Shown here: positions 30,871 to 39,308 of the stretch, one piece after another | Position numbering within the stretch: position 1 is the stretch's first letter | Layout: the number at the start of each line of letters is the position of its first letter | NCBI RefSeq assembly: GCF_900113015.1 | Contig: NZ_FONV01000035.1 | Span: forward strand, 1 to 40,199 | Reading direction: 5' to 3' | DNA: 40,199 bases | Origin: Actinoplanes philippinensis | Lineage (GTDB): Bacteria > Actinomycetota > Actinomycetes > Mycobacteriales > Micromonosporaceae | Translations under genes and position numbers: made by a program | The notes under the pieces: model-generated | The model's input: only the letters and a program-made list of their open reading frames with translations | The model's database searches: none | What the model was told of the DNA's origin: nothing

Positions 30871-31208
30871 CAGTCACGCGGTGTGCCCTGATGACTGCGA
30901 TGGGTGCATGTGGACGGTGCCGAACGGGTAGGGGAATGCGGATGGTCCCGTACCAAATACTCTTAGTGACTGTCTGTCATGGAGAAGCGAGGCTATTTCG
31001 ACGTAAATGTAGGGGAACGAGGTCATCCATTCGGTTGTTTCGCTACTCTGGATGGGCGATAATTCCCTGCTCCTGGCCTTGCTTGCGGATTCGGTAAAAG
31101 TTTGACGCCTAAGTCCACTGTTACTACGGCCCGGTGACAGGGCGTAATAGGTGAGGGGTCCTGGGTGACAGGGGGAGCGGCCGTGCGCAAGGGGGGAGGT
31201 GGCGGCAT
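30871..31208. other. AT-richer intergenic region upstream of the PAS-EAL gene
   Basis: A 338-bp gap with visibly lower GC around 30945-31130 and no gene. It contains the promoter candidate at 31035-31063 and a roughly 145-nt leader ending in a long purine-rich ribosome-binding site (ggggggagg, 31189-31197). I saw no known riboswitch pattern. Confidence 0.6.
31035..31063 (+). promoter_or_regulatory. Promoter candidate for the PAS-EAL gene
   Basis: TTGTTT (31035-31040), 17 nt, GATAAT (31058-31063), a good housekeeping-type pair in the AT-rich gap. Transcription would leave a leader of about 140 nt before the ATG at 31209. Confidence 0.5.
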
Positions 31209-32882
31209 ATGACGGTGCCCGAAGAACGGGAGCGCTGGACCGCCACGTCGTCGCCCGCGCTCCCGGAGCCACGGCAGCCAGCCGACGAGCGGGCGGCCTG
31301 GTTCACGTACACCGCCGCCGGTGATCAGATCGTCTGGTCGCCCGCGTTCGCCGCGATGGTCGGCCGCGTCCCGGCCGAGAAGGGCAAGACCCGGCAGATT
31401 CTGGCCCGGCACGTGCACCGCGACGATCACGCCAAGGCGCTCGGCGCCATCACCGAGGCCTGGACCAGCCAGGCCACCGTGCACACCACCGTCCGGCTGA
31501 TGCGCGCCGACGGCGGCTGGTTCGACATCGACTGCACCCTGGAGCCGATGGCCGGTCCGGACGGGGCGGTCCGCGGCATCCGCGGCACCGTCCGCGACGT
31601 CTCGGCCCGCGAGCGGGCCCGCCGCGAGTCGGCCCGGCTGACCCGGCGTGGTGAGACCGTCCAGGCCTCCCTGGTCGAGCCGGATCCGGCGACCGGCCTG
31701 CTGATCCGCGCCCGGTTCGCCGACGAGGTCGACCGCGCGCTGCGCAACGCGGGCGGCGCCCTGCTGGTGGTCCGGGTCCAGGCCGGGGACACCGCCGAGG
31801 GGGTACGCCCGGACCACAGCGCCGAGCTGCTGCACCGTGCCGCCCGGCTGGCCGAGGAGCGGGCCCGCCCGGAGCATCTGATCGGCCGGGTCGGGCCGAA
31901 CGAGATCGGTGTGCTCTTCGCCCGGACCACCTGGCGTGCCGCCCGCGAGCAGGCCCGTGACCTGATCGCGGCGCTCAGCGAGCACTCCCACTGCTGGGGC
32001 GGCCTGGTCCGGTTCGAGCGCGACGCCGAGGCCGGCAGCCACGGCCTGCTGATCGACGCCGAGCAGGCGTGGCGGCAGTCCCGGGAGGCGGAGCGGGCGA
32101 TCACGCTGGTCGCCCATCCGGTTCCGGTGCGGGACCGGCAGGGCTCCTACCGCAGCCGGGTGGCCGACGCGCTCGGCACCGACCGGTTCACCCTCTACTC
32201 GCAGCCGATCCTGGAGCTGCAGACCAACCGGGTGACCCGGCACGAGCTGCTGCTGCGGGTGCTCGACGAGGCCGACGGCCCGCAGTCGCCGATCCAGGTG
32301 CTGGACGCGGCCGAGCGGCTCGACGCGATCTTCGACATCGACCTGTGGGTGGTGGAGCGGGCCATGCGCCTCGCCGCCGAGCAGCCCGGTCTCTGCCTGC
32401 AGGTCAACCTCTCCGGCCGGTCGGTGGGTGATCCGCGGCTCACCAACGAGGTGGAGAAGCTGCTGGAGCGTTACCGGGTCGACCCGGCGCAGCTGACCTT
32501 CGAGATCACCGAGACGGCGCTGATCGGCAACCTCAGCGAGGCTCGCCGCTTCGCCGACCGGGTCCGCGACCTGGGCTGCGGGCTGGCGCTCGACGACTTC
32601 GGATCCGGCTACGCGTCGTTCCGCTACCTGCGGCTCTTCCCGATCGACCTGGTCAAGATCGATGGGGAGTACGTGGTGGACCTCGTCGACAACCCCCAGG
32701 ATCAGGTTCTGGTCCGGGCTCTGGTGCAGGTCTGCCAGGCGTACGGCATCCACACCGTCGCCGAGTTCGTGCAGGACGAGGCCACCCTGCGGATGCTGCG
32801 CGAGCTGGGTGTCGACTACGTCCAGGGCTATCTGATCGGCCGCCCGTCGCCGGTCGTGCCGGGCCGGTTGCGCAAGTCCTGA
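31209..32882 (+). CDS. PAS-degenerate GGDEF-EAL c-di-GMP phosphodiesterase
   Basis: A 557-residue soluble protein. A PAS domain (about 30-140; WFDIDCTLEPMAG, then IRGTVRDVSARERAR) is followed by a GGDEF-fold domain (about 160-310) whose signature has become GPNEI (229-233), so it cannot be a cyclase. An EAL domain (about 315-550) follows. The EAL motif reads ELL (E346); the other catalytic parts are kept: NLSGRS, ITETAL, DDFGSGYASF, VKIDGEYV and AEFVQ. It is probably a phosphodiesterase controlled by the PAS sensor and perhaps by GTP binding in the dead GGDEF domain. It has no membrane helix, unlike the other GGDEF-EAL protein in the window. The cupin gene follows 41 bp later. Confidence 0.9.
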   Translation: MTVPEERERWTATSSPALPEPRQPADERAAWFTYTAAGDQIVWSPAFAAMVGRVPAEKGKTRQILARHVHRDDHAKALGAITEAWTSQATVHTTVRLMRADGGWFDIDCTLEPMAGPDGAVRGIRGTVRDVSARERARRESARLTRRGETVQASLVEPDPATGLLIRARFADEVDRALRNAGGALLVVRVQAGDTAEGVRPDHSAELLHRAARLAEERARPEHLIGRVGPNEIGVLFARTTWRAAREQARDLIAALSEHSHCWGGLVRFERDAEAGSHGLLIDAEQAWRQSREAERAITLVAHPVPVRDRQGSYRSRVADALGTDRFTLYSQPILELQTNRVTRHELLLRVLDEADGPQSPIQVLDAAERLDAIFDIDLWVVERAMRLAAEQPGLCLQVNLSGRSVGDPRLTNEVEKLLERYRVDPAQLTFEITETALIGNLSEARRFADRVRDLGCGLALDDFGSGYASFRYLRLFPIDLVKIDGEYVVDLVDNPQDQVLVRALVQVCQAYGIHTVAEFVQDEATLRMLRELGVDYVQGYLIGRPSPVVPGRLRKS

Positions 32883-32923
32883 CGGCCGGTTGCGCGAGTC
32901 CGGACCTGGGTAACGACGAGGGC

Positions 32924-33313
32924 ATGGAGCACTTCACGATTGCCACCGTCGCCGAGCAGAGCCCCGACTTCCGCCGCGTGCTCTGGACCGGAAAGCACAC
33001 CCAGCTCGTCATCATGACCGTTCCGCCGGGCGGCGAGATCGGCGAGGAGGTCCACGAGGTGGACCAGATCCTCACCTTCGTCAGCGGTGTCGGCAAGGCC
33101 GTGATCAGCGGCGAGACCCGCAAGGTCGCCCAGGGCGATCTGGTGGTCGTGCCGGCCGGCCGCAAGCACAACTTCCTCAACGAGGGGCCGAACCCGCTGG
33201 TCCTCTACACCGTCTACGGCCCGCCGGAGCACGCCGACGGCGCGGTGCACAAGACCAAGGAAGAGGCCGACGCTCTCGAGGAGGCGGGCAAGGACGAACC
33301 GCCCGCCGAGTGA
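32924..33313 (+). CDS. Cupin domain protein
   Basis: A 129-residue single-domain cupin: motif 1 EEVHEVDQILTFVSGVG, linker KAVISGETRKVAQGDLVVVPAG, motif 2 RKHNFLNEGPNPLVLYTVYGPPEHADG. His and Glu in motif 1 and His in motif 2 are the likely metal ligands. A charged Lys/Glu tail (KTKEEADALEEAG) follows the barrel. The substrate is unknown; small cupins of this type often act on or bind small metabolites. A strong terminator follows, so it may share a transcript with the PAS-EAL gene upstream or be separate. Confidence 0.88.
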   Translation: MEHFTIATVAEQSPDFRRVLWTGKHTQLVIMTVPPGGEIGEEVHEVDQILTFVSGVGKAVISGETRKVAQGDLVVVPAGRKHNFLNEGPNPLVLYTVYGPPEHADGAVHKTKEEADALEEAGKDEPPAE

Positions 33314-33322
33314 TAGTCACGA

Positions 33323-33364
33323 CGCCGGAACCGGCCGAGGCCCCCCAGCCAGCCGGTTCCGGCG
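33323..33364 (+). terminator. Terminator-like hairpin after the cupin gene
   Basis: Perfect 13-bp stem (cgccggaaccggc / gccggttccggcg) with a 16-nt loop, 10 nt past the cupin stop codon. No T-run. Isolates the cupin from the MarR gene. Confidence 0.7.
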
Positions 33365-33510
33365 CCGTGTTCAGGGGTTAAAGTCCCAAGACAGCCTACC
33401 CGCCAACGTTCACGGAAGTCGATCGAATCGATGGGCCATCCGTAACGCCTTGGCTGGATCTCACCTGTCCGGTCACCACCGTAACGGGCGATCGCCACTA
33501 ACCTGCCAGG

Positions 33511-33990
33511 ATGGATGAGCCCCGCTGGTTGACCGATGAGCAGCAGCACGCCTGGCGGCAGGTGGTGGAGGTGCTCGTCCGGGTCCCGGCCGCGCTGGAG
33601 GCGCAACTGCAGCGCGACTCCGGTCTGACCCACATGGGCTATCTCGTTCTGATGACCCTCTCCGAGCGTCCCGACCGGCGCCTGGCCATGAGCAAGCTGG
33701 CCCGACGGGCCAGCGCGTCGCTCTCCCGGCTCTCCCACGTGGTCGCTCGCCTGGAGGAGAAGGGGTGGGTGCGCCGGGAACGGGACGCCGAGGACGGCCG
33801 GGTCCAGATCGCCGTGCTCACCGACGCCGGCTGGGACAAGGTGACCGAGTCGGCGCCCGGCCACGCCGAGGCGGTGCAGCAGCTCATCTTCGACCGGCTG
33901 ACCACCGCGCAGGTCCGGCAGTTGACCCGGGTCGCCGAGGCGCTGCTGGAGACACCGCTGGAGGTGCGGCCTCGTCCGGCCGCTCAGTGA
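33511..33990 (+). CDS. MarR family transcriptional regulator
   Basis: A 159-residue winged-helix regulator: N-terminal dimer helix (EQQHAWRQVVEVLVRVPAAL), recognition helix region MSKLARRASASLSRLSHVVARLEEKGWVRRE with the wing RDAEDGRVQIAVLT, and a C-terminal dimer helix (FDRLTTAQVRQLTRVAEALL). These are the typical marks of MarR proteins. Upstream of its ATG two ccgtaacg direct repeats occur (about 33441 and 33479) and may be its own operator. It precedes mscR by 82 bp in the same direction, so it may sense the same stress. Confidence 0.92.
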   Translation: MDEPRWLTDEQQHAWRQVVEVLVRVPAALEAQLQRDSGLTHMGYLVLMTLSERPDRRLAMSKLARRASASLSRLSHVVARLEEKGWVRRERDAEDGRVQIAVLTDAGWDKVTESAPGHAEAVQQLIFDRLTTAQVRQLTRVAEALLETPLEVRPRPAAQ

Positions 33991-34072
33991 GATCGTTTCC
34001 CGTCCCGTTTCCCGGCCGGATCTGCAAGGCTGTCCTGATCGGACCGGTCATTGGCGAGAGGTGCGTGTTCGG

Positions 34073-35158
34073 ATGAGCCAGCGGGTGCGGGGCGTGATCG
34101 CCCGGGAGAAGGGCAAACCGGTCGAGGTGACCACCATCGTGGTCCCCGACCCAGGACCGGGCGAGGCGGTCGTCAAGGTGCAGGCCTGCGGGGTCTGCCA
34201 CACCGACCTGCACTATCGCGAGGGCGGGATCAACGACGAGTTCCCGTTCCTGCTCGGCCACGAGGCGGCCGGGGTGGTCGAGTCGGTCGGCGACGGAGTG
34301 ACCGACGTGGCGCCCGGCGACTTCGTGGTGCTCAACTGGCGGGCCGTCTGCGGCAACTGCCGGGCCTGCAACAAGGGCAAGCCGTGGTATTGCTTCGCGA
34401 CCCACAACGCCAAGCAGCGGATGACCCTGGAGGACGGCACCGAGCTGTCCCCGGCGCTGGGCATCGGCGCGTTCGTGGAGAAGACGCTGGTGCACGCTGG
34501 CCAGTGCACCAAGGTCGACCCGTCGGCCCGGGCGGCCGCTGTCGGCCTGCTCGGCTGCGGCGTGATGGCCGGCCTCGGCGCGGCCATCAACACCGGCGGC
34601 GTGACCCGCGGCGACTCGGTCGCGGTGATCGGCTGCGGCGGTGTCGGCGACGGTGCGGTGGCGGGTGCGGCGCTGGCCGGCGCGACCACGATCATCGCGA
34701 TCGACACCGACGACCGGAAACTCGAGTGGGCCCGCGGGTTCGGGGCGACCCACACGATCAACGCGCGCGAGACCGACGTGGTCAAGGCGGTGCAGGACCT
34801 CACCGGTGGGTTCGGCGCCGACGTGGTGGTCGAGGCGGTCGGCCGCCCGGAGACGTACCGGCAGGCCTTCTACGCCCGTGACCTGGCCGGCACGGTCGTG
34901 CTGGTCGGTGTGCCCACCCCGGAGATGACCATCGAGCTGCCGCTGCTCGACGTCTTCGGCCGTGGCGGGGCGCTCAAGTCCAGCTGGTACGGCGACTGCC
35001 TGCCCAGCCGTGACTTCCCGATGCTCGTCGAGCTGTACAAGCAGGGCCGGCTCGACCTCGACGCGTTCGTCACCGAGGAGATCGCGCTGGACGAGGTCGA
35101 GCAGGCTTTCGGCAAGATGCACACCGGCGACGTGCTGCGCTCGGTGGTCATCTTCTGA
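34073..35158 (+). CDS. mscR: S-(hydroxymethyl)mycothiol dehydrogenase (formaldehyde detoxification)
   Basis: Zinc- and NAD-dependent medium-chain dehydrogenase oxidising the formaldehyde-mycothiol adduct (and reducing S-nitrosomycothiol in known enzymes). In the 361-residue product the catalytic zinc site is C42 (ACGVCHTD) with GHE at 62-64, the structural zinc has four cysteines (C93, C96, C99, C107), and the Rossmann motif is VIGCGGVGDG. N-terminus MSQRVRGVIAREKGKPVEV and length match MscR closely. ATG 34073 is used, not the earlier GTG 34061, because gagagg lies at suitable distance only for the former. The metallo-hydrolase gene often found next to mscR is absent. The 3' end overlaps the convergent glycoside hydrolase by 11 bp. 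Confidence 0.92.
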   Translation: MSQRVRGVIAREKGKPVEVTTIVVPDPGPGEAVVKVQACGVCHTDLHYREGGINDEFPFLLGHEAAGVVESVGDGVTDVAPGDFVVLNWRAVCGNCRACNKGKPWYCFATHNAKQRMTLEDGTELSPALGIGAFVEKTLVHAGQCTKVDPSARAAAVGLLGCGVMAGLGAAINTGGVTRGDSVAVIGCGGVGDGAVAGAALAGATTIIAIDTDDRKLEWARGFGATHTINARETDVVKAVQDLTGGFGADVVVEAVGRPETYRQAFYARDLAGTVVLVGVPTPEMTIELPLLDVFGRGGALKSSWYGDCLPSRDFPMLVELYKQGRLDLDAFVTEEIALDEVEQAFGKMHTGDVLRSVVIF

Positions 35159-36536
35159 CCCCCTGGGACCGGGCGTAGGCCGGCGCCGACCGGTCGGCCA
35201 GCAGATCCAGACAGAGGGCGGCGGTCCAGCCGAACGCCGGTGAGCCGAGGCCGCCGCCGTCCTCGGGATGGAAGTACTCGTAGTGCCCGTTGCGGTGCAC
35301 CAGCCGGACCAGCGCCTGCCGCAGCCGCTCCGCGTCGTCGCGCCGGCCGTGCACCAGCAGACCCCGGCGCAGCAGCCAGTTCACGTTCACCCAGATCGGG
35401 CCGCGCCAGTAGCGGCGGTCGTCGAAGGCCGGCCCGGTCCGGTCGTAGCTCGGCGCGGGCAGCCCGAACCGGGGCGACCCCGCCGCCTCGGCCAGCGCGT
35501 CGGCGCGGGCCCGATCGAGATCCGGGAGCATCAGCGGGAGCAGGCCGCTGACGCTGCGTGCTGGGGTGCGGCGGCCCGACCGTACATCCAGAGCATGAAA
35601 GAAGTCCGTCTCCGGGTCCCAGAGCCGATCCGAGATGGCGGCGGTGATGCCCCGCGCGTGCTCCCGGTGCCGTCGCGCCGCGGACGGGCGGCCCAGCACC
35701 CCGGCGATCTGCGCCAGAGCCAGCTCGGCGGTGGCCAGGACGGCGTTGAAACCGGGGCACTCGACGACGAACGGATGCCGCTCGGCCAGCGCGGTGTCCG
35801 AGTAACCGCCGTCCCGGTAGTTCTCCACCAGCCCCAGATAGCGGGCGTAGTCGGTGTCGGTGGGCCGGTGTGTGACATCAGAGACGTCCAGGTCACGGCG
35901 GTGGTAGGTGTCCAGCAGCCGCAGGTCGGCCGGGACCGCGGCGAGCGCGTCGTCCCAGGCCGGGCTGTTGTCCAGGCCCGACTCCCACGGATGCACGATC
36001 GAGGCCAGGCCGCCGCCACCCGCGTCCCGCCGGTCGCCGAGGAACTCCTGCTGGGCCACCAGCCGCGGATAGAGCCAGCCCAGCTCGACACGGGCCTGCT
36101 GGACGGCGTCCGCCCCGTGCGCGGAGGCGTGCCGGTAGACCTCCCAGGCGGCGAGCGCGTGCATCGGCGGCTGGACCAGCCCGGTGCTGCCCCGCGCCGG
36201 CCGGCCGTTGTAGGCGGGCACGTTCCAGAACCGCGGCCCGGGGAAATAGGCGTCCTCCGGGATCTGCGGGTCGAAGACGATGTGCGGCACCCGGCCGTCC
36301 GGCCATTGCGCCTCGAACAGGCTTCGCAGGTCACGCCAGGCGCGGGCCGGGTTCACATAGGCCAGGCCGATCGCGGTGAACGCGGAGTCCCAGCTCCACT
36401 GGTGCGGATAGAGCGTCCGCGACGGGACGGTATGGCGGCCGGTCCAGTTCGCGTCGAGCACCCCGGCGGCCGAGCGCCACAGCTCGGCGCACATCTCCGC
36501 GACGTCGGGCGCGGTCGGGGACGGGACGGGGTGCAT
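35148..36536 (-). CDS. MGH1-like glycoside hydrolase (GH63-type alpha/alpha barrel)
   Basis: A 462-residue cytoplasmic glycosidase-like protein. The (alpha/alpha)6-barrel family marks include LYPHQWSWDSAFTAIGLAYV, FEAQWPDGRVPHIVFDP, HPWESGLDNSPAWDDAL and YWRGPIWVNVNWLLRRGL, matching MGH1-like/GH63-related glycoside hydrolases (mannosylglycerate hydrolase, trehalase-like). Asp in the WESGLDNS loop and Glu/Asp nearer the C-terminus would be catalytic in that family. The substrate is not readable; a compatible-solute or storage sugar is plausible. Start at ATG 36536 (gaaagg upstream at 12 nt), with uncertainty up to 36617. No signal peptide. Confidence 0.85.
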   Translation of the reverse strand: MHPVPSPTAPDVAEMCAELWRSAAGVLDANWTGRHTVPSRTLYPHQWSWDSAFTAIGLAYVNPARAWRDLRSLFEAQWPDGRVPHIVFDPQIPEDAYFPGPRFWNVPAYNGRPARGSTGLVQPPMHALAAWEVYRHASAHGADAVQQARVELGWLYPRLVAQQEFLGDRRDAGGGGLASIVHPWESGLDNSPAWDDALAAVPADLRLLDTYHRRDLDVSDVTHRPTDTDYARYLGLVENYRDGGYSDTALAERHPFVVECPGFNAVLATAELALAQIAGVLGRPSAARRHREHARGITAAISDRLWDPETDFFHALDVRSGRRTPARSVSGLLPLMLPDLDRARADALAEAAGSPRFGLPAPSYDRTGPAFDDRRYWRGPIWVNVNWLLRRGLLVHGRRDDAERLRQALVRLVHRNGHYEYFHPEDGGGLGSPAFGWTAALCLDLLADRSAPAYARSQGVRR

Positions 36537-36666
36537 GCTGGCGACGCGCCTTTCCACTGGGCCGCCCGGAGCCATCGGCCGGCAGGCCGCCGGCGCCAGG
36601 AAAACGGGCGCACGCATTCTGGCGTCGCCGGCCGGCGCCCCGCGGACCGGGGTGCCGGTTTTCTCG

Positions 36667-37734
36667 TCAGACCTTCACACTCCGCCAGAGGCGGCTGGCA
36701 CGCCCCGGTAGATAGGGGGAGTCCAGGCGTTTCGCGACGACCCCGGGCAGTCCCTGCGCGCGGGCGGCCTCGCACGCGAACTCGCCGCCACCGGTGAAGA
36801 ACGGCGGCGTCTGCCAGTGCGGGCCGGACAGCGCCAGCCCCTCCAGCAGTTCGCGGCGCTCGGCGTAGCGAACAAGCTCCATCGTGGAGTGACCCTCCAG
36901 CCACAGCAGGTCATACACCAGGAACTGCACCGGGGTCCGCTCGGCCGCGCGTTTCGCCGCGGCGGCGTCCTTCGGCGCATCGCGCCGGGCCAGCAGGCCC
37001 GGATCCGGACGGGCGCCGGCGAAGGCGACGATCTCACCGTCGAGCACGGCCTCGATCGGCGCGAGCGCCGGCCCGATCGGCCGAACCTCCGGAAACCACC
37101 GGGTCACATCGGTCCCGGAGCGATCGGTGAGACGCAGTCTGCCCCCGGAGATGTACGCGAGGACGCGGCGCCCGCCCCACGCCATCTCGTAGCCCCAGTC
37201 GACGTCGTCGGACGGAAGCCCCGCGAACGGGGTCGCCAGCATCGGCGCCACCTCCACCGGCATCGGCTCCCAGCCCGGCTCGGACGGATCCATCCGCCGC
37301 ACCATCCAGTCCCGGTCGCCGGTCTGGAAGAACACATACCGCCCGTTGGTGCGCTCACCGTGGAAGGTCACGCCGATCTCGTCGGCACGCCACTTGTCGG
37401 CCTCGTAGGTGCCCCGGTCGAAGATCGTCATGGTGCCCCCGCCGTACTCCCCGGCGGGGATCTCACCGGCGAACGCCAGATACTCCAAGGGGTGGTCCTC
37501 GGTGTGCTTGGCCAGATGGTTGCGGGCCTGGTCACGCGGCAGCCCGCGGGGCACGGCGAAGGACACGAGCACGCCGTCGCGCTCCAGCCGCACATCCCAG
37601 TGCAGGCTGCGCGCGTGGTGCTGCTGGATGACGAACCTCTTCGTCCCGGTGGCCGGCGGGCTGCTCGCCGGCACCGGCTCGGGGGTGCGCCGGGCGTCGC
37701 GCTTGCGCCGGTACTCGTCGAGGCGGTCGGTCAT
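36667..37734 (-). CDS. LigD-like protein: 3'-phosphoesterase plus degenerate ligase domain
   Basis: A 355-residue two-domain protein. Residues about 30-160 are a LigD-type 3'-phosphoesterase with all family ligands visible (H39/H40, H45, D47, R49, H81, Y85; EIPAGEYGGGT). Residues about 162-355 align with an ATP-dependent ligase adenylation domain (LDGEIVAF; FLVYDLLWLEG; GVVAKRLDSPYLPGR), but motif I reads EMAWGGRR (183-190) where active ligases have E-x-K-W-D-G-x-R. So the nucleotidyl lysine (A185) and the aspartate (G187) are lost, the motif IV glutamate is proline, and no OB domain follows. It probably trims 3' ends and cannot itself seal. No Ku or polymerase gene is in the window. Confidence 0.88.
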   Translation of the reverse strand: MTDRLDEYRRKRDARRTPEPVPASSPPATGTKRFVIQQHHARSLHWDVRLERDGVLVSFAVPRGLPRDQARNHLAKHTEDHPLEYLAFAGEIPAGEYGGGTMTIFDRGTYEADKWRADEIGVTFHGERTNGRYVFFQTGDRDWMVRRMDPSEPGWEPMPVEVAPMLATPFAGLPSDDVDWGYEMAWGGRRVLAYISGGRLRLTDRSGTDVTRWFPEVRPIGPALAPIEAVLDGEIVAFAGARPDPGLLARRDAPKDAAAAKRAAERTPVQFLVYDLLWLEGHSTMELVRYAERRELLEGLALSGPHWQTPPFFTGGGEFACEAARAQGLPGVVAKRLDSPYLPGRASRLWRSVKV

Positions 37735-37837
37735 GACCCGATTGTCTGCCCGGGGTACGACAGAAATACACCGGTGTAACTAGCGGCGGCACGGTTCGTC
37801 AGCCGAAAGTGTCCTACCCCGATGGTTGGCTGTCGTC

Positions 37838-37978
37838 ATGAATCGCTCGCCGCGTTCCCGCTTCTACGCCCGCCGCCGGGCCGTCGCCCTCGCCCGCGCC
37901 GACCGGGCCTTCGCGGCCGTGACGACCGAGGTCACCGTCCCACCACAGGAGACGGTCCGCATCGGTTGCACAACCTGA
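37838..37978 (+). CDS. Possible 46-residue basic protein
   Basis: An ATG frame of 46 codons: a strongly basic N-terminus (MNRSPRSRFYARRRAVALAR) and an uncharged end (TTEVTVPPQETVRIGCTT). It lies alone between the divergent LigD-like and FAD-monooxygenase genes. No clear Shine-Dalgarno precedes it, so the support is codon usage and position only. Confidence 0.35.
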   Translation: MNRSPRSRFYARRRAVALARADRAFAAVTTEVTVPPQETVRIGCTT

Positions 37979-38089
37979 GATTCCGCCCTAATCGGACCTC
38001 CCCCTGATCGCGGGTGTTCCCCCGCGACGGTTGCGGGGGGTAGTGTTCTGGCTCCCACGCGTATCCATCGACAAGAAAGCGTTGGTGTG

Positions 38090-39196
38090 ATGAGCTTGCG
38101 CATCCTCGTGGTGGGCGCCGGCATCGCCGGCCTGGCTGCGGCCCGAGGGCTGCGCGTCGCCGGCTTCCGGCCCGACGTGGTGGAGGCGCTGCCCGCCACC
38201 GTGGTGCCCGGCGCCGGCATCTATCTTCCCGGCAACGCGACACGTGCTTTGCGGCTGCTCGGCCTCGACGTCCCGCTGCGCCCGCTCGGCGACCTGATCT
38301 TCCGGCAGGCGTTCCTCGACACTCGCGGCCGCGACCTGTTCGAGATGGATGTGGCCGGCCTCTGGTCCGGTGTCGGCGAGTCCCGCGCCCTGTCCCGGGC
38401 CGACCTCCAGCAGGTCCTGCTCACCGGGGTCGGCGGCGAGGTGCGCTTCGAGACCGAGGTGCGCGACGTGCAGATCGTCGACGGTGCCGCCAAGGTCGAG
38501 TTCGGCACCGGCGCGGTCACCGAGTATGACCTGGTCATCGGCGCCGATGGGCGGCGCTCGCTGATCCGCGACAAGGTCGGCCTCGGCGGCCCGGCCGCAC
38601 CGACCGGGCAGATCGTCTATCGCTCCGTCGTCACCGGCGGCCCGCCGCTCACCGACTGGACCGCGATGCTGGGCCGTCGCTCCGCCTTCGTCGCGATGCC
38701 GATGGGCGGCCGCCGGCTGTACTGCTACGCCGACGAGACCGCGCCCGACTCGCCGAACCCGGAGGATCCGAAAGAGCGGCTGCGCGAGCTCTTCGGCTCG
38801 TGGGGCGGCCCGGTCCCGGCGATCCTCGACAAGATCGAGAAAGTGCAGGTCGCGCGGACCGACGAGGTGCTCCTGCCGACCTGGTCCAAGGGTCCGGTCG
38901 TGCTGGTCGGCGACGCGGCGCACGCCACAGCGCCGACGCTCGCCCAGGGTGCGGCGATGTCCTTCGAGGACGGATGGGTGCTCGGGCAGGAGCTGCGCGA
39001 CGCCTCCGGCGACATCCCGGCGGCACTGCGAGCCTACGAGGACCGCCGGCGGCCGCGGTGCGCCGAGGTGCGCGAGCGGACCCGCGAGCGCGACCGGGCC
39101 CGCGATGTCCCGCCGTCGTTGCGCGACCCCATGCTGCGCCGTCGCGGGGCCCGCATCTTCACCGATCACTATCGGGCGCTGGTGTCGCCGGTCTGA
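38090..39196 (+). CDS. FAD-dependent monooxygenase
   Basis: A 368-residue class A flavoprotein monooxygenase. The dinucleotide-binding motif is ILVVGAGIAGLAAARGL at the N-terminus, the DG motif YDLVIGADGRRSLIR near residue 150, and the second FAD motif VVLVGDAAHATAPTLAQGAAMSFEDG near 280. It belongs to the UbiH/PHBH-like aromatic hydroxylase group; the substrate is unknown. Start ATG 38090; a GTG three bases upstream is also possible. It stands alone, with ctaD 112 bp downstream in the same direction. No membrane helix. Confidence 0.9.
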   Translation: MSLRILVVGAGIAGLAAARGLRVAGFRPDVVEALPATVVPGAGIYLPGNATRALRLLGLDVPLRPLGDLIFRQAFLDTRGRDLFEMDVAGLWSGVGESRALSRADLQQVLLTGVGGEVRFETEVRDVQIVDGAAKVEFGTGAVTEYDLVIGADGRRSLIRDKVGLGGPAAPTGQIVYRSVVTGGPPLTDWTAMLGRRSAFVAMPMGGRRLYCYADETAPDSPNPEDPKERLRELFGSWGGPVPAILDKIEKVQVARTDEVLLPTWSKGPVVLVGDAAHATAPTLAQGAAMSFEDGWVLGQELRDASGDIPAALRAYEDRRRPRCAEVRERTRERDRARDVPPSLRDPMLRRRGARIFTDHYRALVSPV

Positions 39197-39308
39197 CGTT
39201 TGGTCACCCCGCGAAGGCCGAACGACCACGGGGGACTATTCTGCCACCGAGGTACGCCCGATCATCGGGGAAACCCGAGAGGGACGAACGAGACAACGGA
39301 GGCAATTC

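Noticed and set aside
36632..36658. Hairpin with T-run after the LigD-like gene
   Set aside because: One arm pair is G-T and the T-run is on the + strand, where no gene ends; on the gene's own strand it lacks a T-run, so I do not list it as a terminator.
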